In this document: positions 10,501 to 22,681 of the stretch, in pieces
Numbering within the stretch: position 1 is the first letter of the stretch
Layout of the letters: the number at the start of each line of letters is the position of its first letter
From: Mortierella sp. BCC40632
Lineage: Eukaryota > Mortierellomycota > Mortierellomycetes > Mortierellales > Mortierellaceae
DNA: 64,000 nucleotides
Assembly (NCBI GenBank): GCA_011634665.1
Contig: WAEK01000002.1
Span: 1,323,001 to 1,387,000, forward strand
Reading direction: 5' to 3'
Notes under the pieces: model-generated
What the model was told of the DNA's origin: nothing
Databases searched by the model: none
The model's input: the letters and a program-made list of their open reading frames with translations, nothing else
Position numbers and translations under genes: made by a program

Positions 10501-12558
10501 TTAAACCCGAAACAGAAAATACGTCGGGTGGTCGATATTCAAATGATGACCGAGTTGGCAGGTGCCTGGGCCAGGAGAGCGGATTTTGAGGCGGTCCGAA
10601 AGATTGTTCGAACCATGCGCTCCAATAACATTCCGCCCAACATGATCTTCTACAATACTCTGCTCAAGGCAATGTTGGATCTGACACCCTCTCCTAGGCG
10701 AGGTCGTCGAACAGTCGCTGCAGGGAAACATGGCGATATGCGAGAGCTTGGTCGTGGACTTTTGATTCAGGAAATGCTTCAGACCAATGCCTTGGCCAGC
10801 CTTCCCGAAGGAGGGGACTCTAGTGTCCATCTGAAGGTGTATCCCCTGCACGATGGATACCAACTATTCAGAGAGCTTGCTCTTCCTAGCTCAACTCGGG
10901 AGCGATGGCCTCGGTTGGAGCAAGACCCGGATCCATTGCTATTGCTAAAGGATTTGATTCTCAGGTCGCTTGGGCAGACCGGTGAAGTCAGCTCAAAGGA
11001 GGACGGAAAGTTCAAACCAGATGCTTTTACGTACTCTATCTTACTCAGTGCATTTGCAAGGCGTGGAGAGATTGAATACATTTCGGAGATTTACTCCAAG
11101 ATGACCCTTGCTGGGATCAAGCCAGACAAGGCTATTCGTACCATTTTGGCCAGTGCCTTTGCCAAGAAAGGGGATTTCAAGTCTCTGAAGCGTCTTGTCT
11201 CGGAAGCACGCGCCCAAAACGTTGTTCCCGAGAATTATTTAACCAACATTGTCTTGAACGGCCTTGTCGAGAGTCATGCCCCTGCAAGTGTTATTCGAGA
11301 AACTCTGGAGGCGATGATGAGTTTCCAAAAAACGGACCGAAAACACCGGAGGTCGATCGAATCCGGGACATCAGCGACTTTGGGACGTGCTCGAGAGCAG
11401 GAGGACCAACACCCTTGGGCCTTGCAACCATTTATGGCTCGAGATCTAGTCTCTTCCTTGGGTTCGAGCGAGGACATGAACTTGGTGACGTTTACGACTT
11501 TGATCAAGTTTCATACCAACCAGAATGATCTCCGATCTGCTCATGGTGTGCTGTTGTCAATGGTCCAGAGAGGGATTGCACCGAATCCGTTGACGTTTGT
11601 TCAACTCTTGTCGGCCTGTATTCGCGTTCAGGATGTGCAGGCTGGACTGAGTGTGATAAGGATCATGCGTGCTTATGGTGCTAGACAAAGCGTGGATGCC
11701 AAGGCATGGAAGGGTCTACTAAGGACCGCTCTCCAACAAGACTCTTCAATTCAGTATTTTGATCGTGCTCAAAGTCCCTCTAGAGGGTCTAGATCCAGTA
11801 GGACAAGAGATGTAGAAGGGGGTCGAGTCAAGGATGAACCAGTCGATGGTAATGCGGTTTCAACAGAAGACTCGAGTTCGGTCATGGCTGTGTTGAAGGA
11901 ATTGGCGGATGTTGTCCATGAAATGAATGCGTTGCAACCAAGTCCCGAGGTTGGTCTTTCCTTGGTGACTCTGGACAAGAGGGGAAGATCCGAGCAAGGC
12001 GACTCATTGTCGGCGGCTCAAAAATACCTGCTGGATGTGTTTTCATCCTCATGGATCAAGGTACCCAAACTCAATTCGATTGCGGAGCAACAAGAGAAGG
12101 CGATCAGAATGATGAATCCAGAAGTAAAGGGCAAGAATGGGCTTTTGCGTCGGCTGTTGGACTACCTTTTGCGCGACAGCGAAAGTGTGGGAAAGAAATT
12201 CAAGCAAGACAAGTTCAGGTCCAAGAAGAGTGGAGATAGTCGTAAAGCAAGAGGGAAGAGTACCCGGACCATCGAGGAGAAAACGGGAACGATGGCGATG
12301 CTGGTCGAGAAGGAGGAGGAAGAAGAAGAAGAAGAGAAAGAAGAAGAGGAGGAGGAGCGAAAAAAGACGGAGGAGCGATGCCTGCAGGCGAGATGGCTGC
12401 TGCGGCTTTTCGAAGATTCGGGGATCGAACTGGGTACACGATGGAAGGCAGATGTTGTGGAGCAGAGGATTCAGAGACTGACGGGATGGCAGGATAATGT
12501 CATTCAGGAAATGGTCAGGCGTCCTCGGACCAAAACTACAAAGCAACGACAAAAATGA
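7579..12558 (+). CDS. Large pentatricopeptide repeat (PPR) protein, probably mitochondrial
   Basis: A single uninterrupted frame of 1659 residues, the largest intronless gene in the window. The N-terminus (MPLFNRAFFPAWKRKPPIRR) is rich in Arg/Lys and hydrophobic residues with no acidic residue, as in a mitochondrial targeting sequence. PPR-type helical pairs are visible at about residues 988-1030 (ending IPPNMIFYNTLLKAML), 1147-1220 (PDAFTYSILLSAFARRG and a second unit) and 1301-1370 (NLVTFTTLIKFH, then APNPLTFVQLLSACIR). The middle, about 250-900, is helical and may hold divergent repeats. A highly acidic Glu/Lys tract sits near 1577-1600. PPR proteins bind organellar RNA and act in its maturation, stability or translation; the target cannot be read from sequence. 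The first in-frame ATG was taken as start because it opens the presequence. Confidence 0.85.
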   Translation: MPLFNRAFFPAWKRKPPIRRHGLSPQLQTPAPGLQLFSPNLCKSRTQQTRASGSHARTKGSRRGCMFFSSLPDQSAASRAELVKTLIPISKRAYAGSSTFTDLYNVFRYILETRAHRTRVRGNLIGCHDQQHSFLSPCRISASPSTRTHGRLHLLARDASSMGMRTTTYKHTLQGLPASESRMMYSTRSSSHGSLLSTRAQPLGPKSPRGITVVNRSIIPSRTLSLHQSSRTTEDLPDTRQTGEPAVATPSKTSPPAQSSSTPVFIKNWLSLQLAEVRDLYREREYQKALTLIDRIRSHENMVLIPDCDLHVYSTKLIRWRLQDLNLAEYCCRLSVACDSGAEAHEIVELLQYMNASLEPIAEHDHDLRTNLKTAFIQPLDPLFDHTLEQLSKLWSRYLPESGKDSGPEINLPTNLSHVRLSLATSAVPFLRAIVDRQLFASAAASSSTSAQTLSENVNLQKHDAREMVLSVFLTLKDHHNTMQWIKLWNKVDPEDWATRWAQQGIKQTLTSEFIHSNRPDWIIDVFCLHHTVAGTPHRWLTDLLTTIVESQAESGVIVGSGTGEIISLTRLLKLKDLDSATFRLKKEFHGPFWKQSDHIHMWLMSLHDPATTVSVDRTTIEGMLWREMAMAGILSGRMLPEDILISLESSVARTIVKPTSHLMMNPGEGLHSGSEADLYEDTLTQYLYEKTTSSSDISAQNISLPFNEKADSLKAADLLRRAIQEMMTLPPSATQNQHMQAIRSYGLLLSDVARRITLRMGHLGCISQVEEIRFQALYPKENLSSPTLLLSSDLDSLDSLSPAIQSTLSQEKEFAETYLKSVLARMCATSLVPEDLTKTRWTGQFSEWFQRTASSSLRTQAMAEFITRGDNMAPSNWAYTQALWTLVQEQELDLAISLHSHTYRLEGALVMSSKSLSIQDQNRAVDRGIQVPTATDLGKFVHAILISDDGHQRLEQAQWVVDQHLDRRMVAKSLNPKQKIRRVVDIQMMTELAGAWARRADFEAVRKIVRTMRSNNIPPNMIFYNTLLKAMLDLTPSPRRGRRTVAAGKHGDMRELGRGLLIQEMLQTNALASLPEGGDSSVHLKVYPLHDGYQLFRELALPSSTRERWPRLEQDPDPLLLLKDLILRSLGQTGEVSSKEDGKFKPDAFTYSILLSAFARRGEIEYISEIYSKMTLAGIKPDKAIRTILASAFAKKGDFKSLKRLVSEARAQNVVPENYLTNIVLNGLVESHAPASVIRETLEAMMSFQKTDRKHRRSIESGTSATLGRAREQEDQHPWALQPFMARDLVSSLGSSEDMNLVTFTTLIKFHTNQNDLRSAHGVLLSMVQRGIAPNPLTFVQLLSACIRVQDVQAGLSVIRIMRAYGARQSVDAKAWKGLLRTALQQDSSIQYFDRAQSPSRGSRSSRTRDVEGGRVKDEPVDGNAVSTEDSSSVMAVLKELADVVHEMNALQPSPEVGLSLVTLDKRGRSEQGDSLSAAQKYLLDVFSSSWIKVPKLNSIAEQQEKAIRMMNPEVKGKNGLLRRLLDYLLRDSESVGKKFKQDKFRSKKSGDSRKARGKSTRTIEEKTGTMAMLVEKEEEEEEEEKEEEEEERKKTEERCLQARWLLRLFEDSGIELGTRWKADVVEQRIQRLTGWQDNVIQEMVRRPRTKTTKQRQK

Positions 12559-12724
12559 CATTCCTTTCTTTCCTCTTCTCTCTCTCTCTCTTTCCCCTCT
12601 CTCCCCTCTCTAGAGTAGGTTATGCATGTACCCTTGTACCACCACTTTTATAAAGGCATTTCATTTTCACTCGATTTGCTGATGCAAAAGGAGTATTAAA
12701 GAGGCTTTTGTGGCCCTGGGATCT

Positions 12725-12760
<36 letters not shown>

Positions 12761-14962
12761 GATAGTCAACGCTCTTTTGTCAGGCATGTGTCAACAACGC
12801 GACATTGCGGAGCAAATTCGGGGGGATGGCTTTCTGTAGGCTGACCACTGGTTGATACTTGTGCTGGTTGCTGGTGGTTGTTTCTGATGCGGTTGCTGCA
12901 TCCAGGCTCTTAATGTGGAGGGCCTGGACAGAGAGAGAGAGAGAGAAGAGAGAGAGCATGCTCCTCCTCTCTCGTCTTCCTCACGCATGGGAGAGAAGAG
13001 ACTATCGAGGAGAGAGAGGACATGGAGCCCTGGTTGGGACATATTTGCGGCGGGGAGGATGGGTGGGGGATAAGAAGAAGAGGATGCTCACCTGCGTTGA
13101 ACGAAAAGAAGGTTTGATGACAGGACCTTTTGAGTTGTCGGTGTCTGTCCTTTGCGGTGTGGCCAACGGCCTTTGTCTCTCTGTGTCGCACACAATTATC
13201 TGACCCAATTTGACTTTTTTTTTTTTTCACGCTTTGCTTTGTTGTTTTCTTCCTTGCTTCATTTCATCATCTCCATCTCTTTTCTCCATCATCTTCATCT
13301 TTATCATCCTCTTCCTCATTCGTGCCAGCACACTCGAGATACCATCGGCACCTTTTCTTTTTCTTTTGCTTGAGGACACAGGCTACCTTCTCTCAACCTC
13401 AATCTTTCTCTCTACCCCGTGCCTCCTTCCAGGATACTCTCCTCCTCCACCCCTTTCCACCCCCCACCTTACCCTACCACTACCCTCCGTCCCACCAGCA
13501 TCACACGCGCTAATACACATCCACACACATACATACACACACACACACACACATTATTTGTCCCCTTGTTCCGATCCGGACAGCAACCCATTCGAGTTAC
13601 CCTCGAGACATCTCCAAACGGTAGACGACCCAAAGAGTCACTCCCCCCCCCCTCACACCCCTCGAAAGAATCTTTTTCTACCTTCTCCATCTTCGCATTC
13701 TCGGTCACGATGATTCCCGCGACAATATACTTTTTTTTCTCTTTGTTTGGACAAACTCCTCTATCGGGTCATTTGCCGTTCTGCTCGCTTGGACCAGATG
13801 CGATGACTAGAGGTCTCCCGCCAATTTGATTTCATCATCTTCTCCTGTCTCTGTCCGATTGACCCTAACGGACATTTGGTCTCTCTCCTCTCTCTCTTTC
13901 CTTCTCTTTCCTTCTTTTCTCTCTCTCTCTCTCTGTCTCTCTTGCTCTCTTGCTTTTTTTTTTTTTTTTTTTTTTTATTAGAGACTGCAGACCCCGTCTC
14001 CTCCCCCCTGCAAAAACAGAAAAACAGAAGTAATAATCCAGGAACCAAAACCAAACTGAGCTGGAGACACGCAAAGTGACCCGGAACAAGCCAAACGATC
14101 GTCTCTTTCTATTTCTCTTTTTTTTTTTTTTTTTCCTTCCTTCTTAATTGAACCTGGGACCTTTGTTGTGGACAGGACAATAGACCGCACACTCCTCCTG
14201 ACTTTGCACTGGTAAAAAAAAAAAAAACACGCTCTTTCTCCCTCACTCTTTCTCTTTTCGCTCTCTCTTTCCCCGCCCTTGACTCTCTCCCCCAACCACC
14301 ATGACCATAACCACCATTGAAAGAGACAGTAGTAGAAAGAGAGAGAGGGAGAGAAAATAGTGAGCTGCTCTTGTGTGTTCAGTGTCTGTACATCCGACCA
14401 CAGAGCTAGAGCCAAATGGAGGTGGTTCTCTCTCAATCTCCTACTCACTCTTAATTTCAATCTCTCTTACTCTCTCAATTTCTCTTACTTTTACTCTATC
14501 TCTCTCTCTTTCAGCTGTTTGCACCGCAACAAAGTGCGTGTGAGAGTAAGAGAGAGAGAGAAAGAGTCTCAGGAACGGGGGGGGGGGAGAGAGAGAGAGA
14601 GAGGACCCCTTCCCTCTCTTCTTTTTACTCCTTTCCTCGTGGGATCTTGTATCAATCAGATTCAGATTACTAACGATATCGTTAATTGCATCTTGTATTG
14701 GCTTGCCCTGTATTAGCAGACGAGAGCTTCCATCGAGATATTGTCCACCATCTCTTTCTTTCTTCCTCTCTCTCTCTCTCTCTCTCCCTACCCGCCTGCA
14801 ACAAGTCTTGCGCAATAAGCGAGGGATAGAGACCCACATCGGTTCCCTTCCCCCCCTTCCCTCGCGTATCCGCAACTCTCTCCCTCCTCCCATTCCAACA
14901 GAAAGCGGCTGTCGGACCCCAATCCATCACCAATATACACTCCAGCATATACACACATAGAG
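12559..14962. other. 2.4 kb spacer with CT-rich leader of the SH3-RA gene
   Basis: No gene can be supported. The stretch holds poly-T runs (12730-12756, 13957-13977), a CA array near 13536-13554, G and C runs, and long CT tracts (14766-14787) immediately before the next start codon. The arrangement suggests a long pyrimidine-rich promoter and 5' leader. Frames of 60-160 codons here are low-complexity translations of CT and poly-T sequence. Confidence 0.6.
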
Positions 14963-17900
14963 ATGCAATCGAGCAGCTCGAGAACTCCACCTCGGAATGC
15001 CGTAAGCGGTCTCGCCTCCTCGCTCCGATCTGCTGCCGCCTCCGAGGACTCGGGTATGGGCCATCACAACGGTGGCGGTGCACAAGGTTTACATCAGCGT
15101 GGTCGAGATGCACTGGTCCCTGACATGGACGACAGTACCGACGAGGACGAAGATTATGACCATTACTTGCAAGACCAAGGTCACAAACCAAGGCAACAAC
15201 CCTACCAACCTAGACATCTTTCCAATAATAGTCCTACGCATACCAACAACCAAGGCACCGCTGGAACGGGCGTGGCTCGGAATCTCCGCCAGATGCTCCA
15301 GGACGATAGTGAGGATGATCTCGGACATAGCGATGATGATCATGATATGATGGACAGAAACGCTAGGCATCATCACCAGAGCAGTCAGCAGGCCATTTCA
15401 ACTATAGAGCATGTCATGACCGAGGACGCTCAACTGTTGCAAGCCCGCCATAATGAAATTATCGATGGCGAAGAGGACTATGACGACGACGATGACGATG
15501 ACTTGGACGATGAAGAAGATGACGATGATTCGGACACGGCCTCGTTGACCGAGGACGACATTGACTTTAATCTGGTTTATGCCTTCCATACCTTTGTCGC
15601 CACACAGGAGGGGCAGGCCTCTGTCGTCCGGAACGACTCCCTGGTCTTGCTTGAGGACACAAACGTCTACTGGTGGCTCGTCCGTGTGCTAAAGACTGGT
15701 ATCATTGGATACATCCCTGCAGAGAACATTGAGGTACAAAAAAAAACACCAAAGAGAAAATTCTTTGGTCTGAAACAACAAAGAATTTGAGTGAGTTTGA
15801 GCTGACATCAGCATTTTTTTCTTCCTAATAGACACCGTTTGAGCGTCTTGCAAGGCTCAACAAATACCGCAATGTTGGACTCTCAGCACCTTCACCAGAG
15901 TGGGGTACCTTTGATGAGCCTATCCAACCTCTCAACCACTCCACATTGGCAGAGCGATCCATGAATCGCCGATCTGTCATCTTCACAGGTCAGAACGAAT
16001 ACTTTGGAGCAAGCGACAATGACTGGGACGAAGAGGACGAAGAAGACGATGAAATGGGCGAGTACTATGAAGGAAGAGACGAATCGGAAGAGGCCGAACA
16101 ACGCGAACAGGACTCTGCTCAGCAGGAAAACACAAACAATTCTGGAAAGACGGCGCTCCAACTCGAGGCTGAAAGGGTTGAACAGGAGATTCTAGAGGAA
16201 CAAAGACAGCGCCAGCAATCGAGAAGGAGCGATTACTCCATGGATAGCGAAGACGATCTTGAGGATGAAGACGATGAGCCTGTGACAAACCGGTACCGAC
16301 GACCCTTGTTGGATGATGATGACCTAATGATGAATGCGGAACCTCGCAAGATCTCCCTGACACCTTCGATTGCTCAGGATGATGTGAGCGCGGCCAGGAT
16401 CCAAGCGCCGCTCGGAAAAGCCAAAAAATTGCGTCTGGCCGAAAATGAGCTCCAGACAGATACTGGGACCGTAGGAGGATCCGGTCAGCGAGGTGATTCT
16501 CCTCAACAACAACAATCAACATCTTCAGGAGTAGTCACAGGTATAGCGGCAGGAGTAGCGGTAGGAGCAGCTGCAGGAGCAGCCGCAGTGGCAGGAGGTC
16601 TCCGTGGCGACACACAGGAGGAGGATCCAGAGGAAAGACGAAGGCGCATGAAGGAAATTACCGAGGCCAAGCTGGATGCTCTCTTGGCAGGTGATCAACC
16701 CTCGGGTTCTCAGTCCTCTGATTCAAAGAAACCTGGAAAGTTCAAGTCCCTCTTTGGTGTTGGCAAGAGTTCCAAGGACAAAGACAAGGAAAAGGTCAAA
16801 GAGAGAGAGCGACAGCTTAGCATCACCTCGATCAAGGCCAGTCCCACATCAGCTGATGGCGATAATAACTCTTTTAGAGGACGTTCCAACTCTATCGGTT
16901 CGATCGCCTCCATTGGCACTGGCGCAAACACAGGCAATATCTTGTCTCCAACGTTTTCTGAGAACGGGGACTCGGCCCAACAAGGGATTATTGCTCTCCG
17001 AGTTTATCCTGGAAATGTGGACTTTGGCGTTTCGATGTACAAGACGGTTGTCGTTTCATCCACCACTCTGGCTTCCGAGGTTGCCAACCAGGCTGTTGTC
17101 AAGTTTAGGCTCGCACCCGATGGCGTTGCGTCGTCTAGTGACTTTTACCTGACAGTCCGCGGCTTTGATGGCGGTAAGAAAATCCTACAGTGAACTTGCT
17201 GTCTACTTAAACCATTGATGACTCTCCAAAACTAACAAAAGGATATTCTCTGTTTATTTTATACTTTGACTCAAAACAGAGGAGACTGCGCTTCAACCTA
17301 CCGATAAGCCCATGGCGATCTACCATTCTCTTACAGCCCATCTTACGACACCCCTCCCTGCTAATCACCGACTGTCTATCTCTTCAGTATCATCCATGAT
17401 GTCGGTCAACTCTGTGAGCTCTTTCAACTCAAACGTCCCTTCCACGCCCACAAGTCCTAACTCTGTTCGCCGGATTGGTTCTGGACGAGCGGATCAAAAC
17501 CAACGCGCCATTCGCTTCTTCCTCAACAAAAAGATTCGTCGTGCTGGTTCTTCTTCCTCTCTTCCTTCGACTCCTACTACTCCAACTACTCCAACTCACG
17601 AGGATATTTTCTGGATCAAGGTTATCTGTCAGGAACGTGATCTCCCACATTCGATGGTCATGCTTGATGGTTCTGGCATGGCCATGGATCGGGATGACCC
17701 ACGCACACAAGGTCAAATCACGGCGGCCAAGGTGGAACACTGGATCTCAATGCAATCTACTTGCAATGTGGGCGACGTTATTTTCAAAGTGCTCGAAAAG
17801 ATTAACATCCGCTCCGGTGTCGTGGATGGAGTTCCCGAACAAGTTATTGCTGCCAAGAGAAACTCTGTGCCTAATGGTCTTGTCATCCAATACCAAATGG

Positions 17901-20619
17901 GTTTGCTCTTGAACGTCCCTTCACCCCGACGAGTCAAGGTTGGCGATGAGGTCTCATTGGCTCCACAAACGCCTTTGGTTCGATGCTTTGAGGAGCATCA
18001 GCTTGTCCCCATTCGTAGGTCACCCAAGGCCGATGTGGCATCCATGCCTTTGAACCCAGACTATATCTTTTATCTCCGCAAGTCTCTCAAGAGTCAACAA
18101 GCAGAGTTGAACTTTGCTCAGGAACAGGCACTTGCACGAAACAACATGATGGAGAACAGTCATGGACCTTCCTCTCCTCGAAAGGTCCCTGCACCTCTTC
18201 AAGTTCAATCCCTTCGTTCACCCGCAGATGAACCTCTCAGGAGTCCAGTTCAGCCTAGCCCAACCTCCATTTCGAGTCAACGCTCTCTTCGCACTCCTCA
18301 TAGCATAGAAGAGTTTGGGGTAGTCAATGGGGACAATGGCCCTCATTCACCTAGCCTCCATCAATCCCGTCCTGGGATGGGACCTCGTACCAACAGTGGC
18401 TCTGGGTCTGGACCCCTCTCGCCTGCGATCCCTCGTCGGACTGACTCTGCTTCGGTAGGACCTCCAAGTCCCATTTTGGGACATGGTCCAAGAACACCCA
18501 CTCCTGATCAAATCAATATGGGACGTACTCGATCTCCCAGTGTCAGCCAGGGATTGCGACCAGGACAGATTCCTTCACCAGGACCCTCGAACACTTCTGG
18601 ACATGGTGGTGATTATGAAGTCTCAAGATCTTCGACGCCCGAACGTCCAGCTCGCCCTGATAGGATGGATCGACAGCGTGCGATTTCGCCTACCATGACC
18701 CATGGACCCTCTCCTTTGTCGATGGCTCAGGTCATGCTCCAGGAGAATGATCGTGATAGGAATCGAGGTGATGGAGGAGCAGCAGCGGCCGAGACTAATG
18801 GTTCTTCTAGAGACTCCAAGATTGCACCTCTTAACATCAAGAAGAACATGACTCAAGGAATGGACATTATCCTTAATAAGGGCGTCATCCGATCCTCTCG
18901 TCTGATCAACTCGAGACAGTACCGATATTCTTTTATTCCTGTCGAAGGAGGTGAAGAAGTGGATATCTCGGAGATCATCGAGGATATTTTGGGTGAAGAG
19001 GATGCCGACGACGACGATTCCCAGGATGGGGCTGACCTCCAGTACCTAGACTTGGGCGATGGTGACGACTCTGCATCGACCAGAAGGGACCGAAGGACAA
19101 ATGGAGCGAATGGTACTGGGGTAGACAACCGTCCACTTTCGAGTGTCCTCAAAAATGCTTCCCCAGAGACGGATCGACTGGAATTGATTACTTCGTCTGC
19201 GCGTGGTGGAGATACATTGTTGAAACTGGAACGCGTCCTTGCAGCGGATATCGAATATGAAAACAGCAAATCGGCTGCTTCGGCCTCGAGGATGGAAGCC
19301 CAACGTTCCATGAGGGCCTCTCCCACGTCCATGCATCAACATCAGCCTGGTCGAGGCACAACAGCCTCTCCGTCGTCTTTGATGACAGTCCCCTCAGCTC
19401 ACAACAGCAAGCGTGACAGTGATGTTGAGCTTCAGATGGCTTCTGTAGCTACATTGACTACTCGATCGGCTTCTCCTCTATTGACCGAACGTCCATCATC
19501 GCGAGGAACTCCTCATCACCAAGGAGTAGGTCCTTTGGACTCTGCCCCTGGCACGCCCCGACCCATTCGATCGGGCTCACCCTACGGTGCAATGGCCAAG
19601 CAACAGACACCTACTGGCGCAACTGGCCAGCGAGGAGCGAACTCTCCATTGAAAGAAGGGGCCACCATGGAGGAGAACCGGGCCTTGACTGGTCAACAGG
19701 CAACCTCTACTTCCTCGGACGCTCGGTCGTTCTCTCCAATCCCTCGACGACTTCAAACCCCTTCGCCCGTCGGTTTCAAATCGTCGGGCTCACCCAAGGC
19801 AGATCCCTCTTTGACAGGTACAAATGGTGGAGGACGTGTCAGTCCTGCCAGCTCGGCTCGGTCGAACTCACCAGCAACCTCGATTTCGTCCGCCTCGGGA
19901 GGATCTCGACTCCGATCTGCGAGCACAAGTGCTACAACAGGCCATGGAATTGGTGGAAACAAGGAGTGGCTCTTGTCCTCGGATTACAACACGGGAATGC
20001 AGGATTTGTTGACATTGGTTCGAGCGGGTCGATCAAGTTCTGTGAGTACACCTTCAGGAATCTCGATGATGCGAGGTCTTGGAAGTGGTAGTGTTGGATC
20101 ACCCTTGATTGGTAAGGATGGCAAGATCGTAGCCTTGCCCTCAACCATCAAGGCTTCGCTCATGTCCAAGTCGAGTCATGGAGAAGTTCTCCGTTCCATG
20201 TTGCCCATTTCTTCAGGAGGTTCCCTGTCCTCCTCCAAGCATGATACCCAGGGCAAGGATCAGGATTCTGATGATGAAACCGAAGAAGGTGGCGTTCGAA
20301 GTGAATCGAGACTGGGTCGTGAAAAGGCTCGGAAAGAGGAACAACAAGCGGCCACGAGGATGATGTTGATGATGTTGAACGAGTTGACGCTCAAGGATGT
20401 CCAACAAGAATGTCACCCGGATGTTTATGAATGCTGGAAGGATGTCGATGCCGACCTGGATCGCGTTGAGCGGGTAAGGGGTTTTTTTTATTTCTCAAAT
20501 ATAGATCGAATCTTTTGGGATAGATATGGTTATCTAACTTTTTTTTTGCGCATGCTGCTGTATCTCGACATTAGGAACTCGACGATCTTTTGGTCAGTGT
20601 CAAGGCATCTGTGTTTTAA
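14963..20619 (+). CDS. SH3-RA polarity scaffold (Tea4/Bud14-like SH3)
   Basis: Exons 14963-15733, 15832-17173, 17280-20473 and 20575-20619 join in phase into 1783 residues. Acidic low-complexity sequence is followed by an SH3 domain at about 200-257 (LVYAFHTFVATQEGQ, NVYWWLVRVLKTG, IGYIPAENIE) and the block TPFERLARLNKYRN, which matches my memory of the Tea4/Bud14-type SH3 family. A Gly/Ala/Val stretch lies at about 491-513. A Ras-association-like fold starts near 642 (IIALRVYPGNVDFGVSMYK) and crosses intron 2. A further conserved-looking region at about 810-970 may be a second ubiquitin-like fold. The rest is Ser/Pro-rich with many SP sites. The last exon encodes only 14 residues (ELDDLLVSVKASVF) ending a predicted coiled coil. 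Family members organise formins, type 1 phosphatase and Ras/Rho signalling at growth tips; that role is inferred here. Confidence 0.8.
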
Positions 20620-22681
20620 GTAAAACAAGAAACACATACTCTATCTCCTCAAGTGATGACCTTCCCCCTTCATTTTCTCAACGCATGTATACCCTAGACC
20701 ATTTTTTTTTTTGCCATGTCATGTCCCTATCCATCCATCTCTCTTTTTTTTTTTTTTTTTACCCTTCACATTAACGCTCCAATTGGGTAGTCATTTTAAC
20801 GAAAAGAATGATCCACTCCTGATTTTTGCAACAACGAAAAAAAAAAAAAAGAAAAAAAAAAAGTGTTCTTCTTTTTTTTTTTTTCATGACCCTTCCCTTT
20901 TTAATTGAGCCGTTATTTCTCTTTTTTTCTTTTTCTTTTTCTTTTTTTTAATACCCCCCATTTTAGAGATTCTCGCCCTGGCGCTGTTCTCTTGTTGAAC
21001 GTAGATCGTTATGGAATCAAACAAGAAAAAACTCCTTCTTCTTTCTTCTAAAAGGGTAAAACATATGTCGCCCATTCAAGTCCAAAAAGTATGCATTCTA
21101 AACCTAACGGGATTTTTAGTCGGGATGGAAGGAAGTAAAGGGAGGGGACTAACAGAAGACCTTTTTTTTCCGACTTGAGGGAAAAAAGGGACCTTGACCA
21201 AAAAAAAAAATCTTGGACTCTTCCCCCTTCTTCCATTTTACTTTCTCTTGGATAGAAGCAAGGTTCGTTCTATTCCAAAGTCAGTTTGGAACAAGTAGCA
21301 AAAAAAAAAGGGTGATGATACATGGTTGCACTTTGGTTTGTTGTTGCATGCCGCATGACTGTAGATCTCTCTTCGTCCGTTGAAAGAGGGACGGAAAAGT
21401 AAAATGAAAACGAGAAGGAGAGATAGAGAAGACCTTTTTTTTTTATTTATTGTTCGGACGGCGGGATACTATGGAGACTTCTATCAAATGGTTTGCTATC
21501 AGTTCACCCTCAGGAAAAGCCCGAGAGATATATGCAGAGTGCGCCAACGAGCAGGCTGCAAACCAAACACTCCGTTTCTTTTTGTGTTCTCCTCTAGCTT
21601 TTACCTCCCGAGCAAGACCCCAAAGAAACCAACAGACCCCTGTGCGCGCGAGCAGGGGAAAGGGAAAGAAACGGTATGAGAAGAGAGTACCCACTTTCCC
21701 AACGTACCCCTTCACCTGGACTTATAACCACCAGACTTACCTCAAACATCCACCAGTCTGACTCCAGATACCCCCACACCTTCCATACCAGAGCCACCCA
21801 CCATGCCGTTGCCCTCTGGAGCCTGAGCCTCCAGAAGGCATCTACAAGGATGCCTCACTCATCCGAGTTAGACCGGCAGAGGGTGAGTGGATGGCAGAGG
21901 AAAGGGAGTAGGGTCTGGAGGAGAGAAGCTGATTGCAGAGCAGTGAGGACGAGGCTAAAGGATGGAGACAGCAATGAGTGTTCCAGTATCACCTTGATTG
22001 CCTCTCCATCCATTAAACCTTGCTCTCACAGCTGCCATGGTTACCATTGCTGCCTGAAAGAAGGCCTCATTGTCTTCAGTGCATCTATTCGATTGGTACA
22101 CGACCCTCTGGATTTCATGATTTTGCCACCAATTTTTTTTTTTCTTTTTTTTGAGTCAGACCAAAAAGGGGGCCTTGCTTATCTTGTTGCTAGTCTCATT
22201 TGCCAAGGGTTTACGTACTAGGCAGACAGACAGATAGACAAAGCAAAAGAGAGAGAACAGCATCCCTCCGAAGAGAAGACTGTAGCAAACCGATGAGGAT
22301 GCAGCAGGAAAAAAAAATGTGTAGGATGGCAGTTGAACTACTAAATGCAGGCTGGCCCGTGTGCCGAACCTTACTCATGAACGTACCGTTTTTTTTTTTT
22401 TTTTTTTTTTTTGAACAAGTAGACACAGTGTCGTTGGAAAATATATTTTGCCCAACTAGCAAAGGGAGCCTTTTTCATCTCTCTTTATGTCGAGCTTGAG
22501 CTATCTCCAAGAATAGAACTGCCTTCTTGACCTCAAAACCGAAAAAGACACTATTGGTCAACATCTCATCACCCACTTTCGAACGCGTCAGCTAACCCAG
22601 TGGACGCGATTTTTTTTTTTTTTTAGTCTGACACGAAAAAAAAAACCGAAAAGACTGGCAAATATCAAGTGCTCACGAGAT
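20620..22681. other. 2 kb spacer, no supported gene
   Basis: AT-rich 3' region of the SH3-RA gene with many poly-A and poly-T runs, then a more complex stretch at 21450-22100. Short protein-like frames occur there on both strands but without a consistent splice model, so none is called. Confidence 0.5.

Noticed and set aside
21676..22221. 181-codon plus-strand frame in the spacer after the SH3-RA gene
   Set aside because: No domain, ends in T-rich sequence, and competing frames on both strands look just as plausible.
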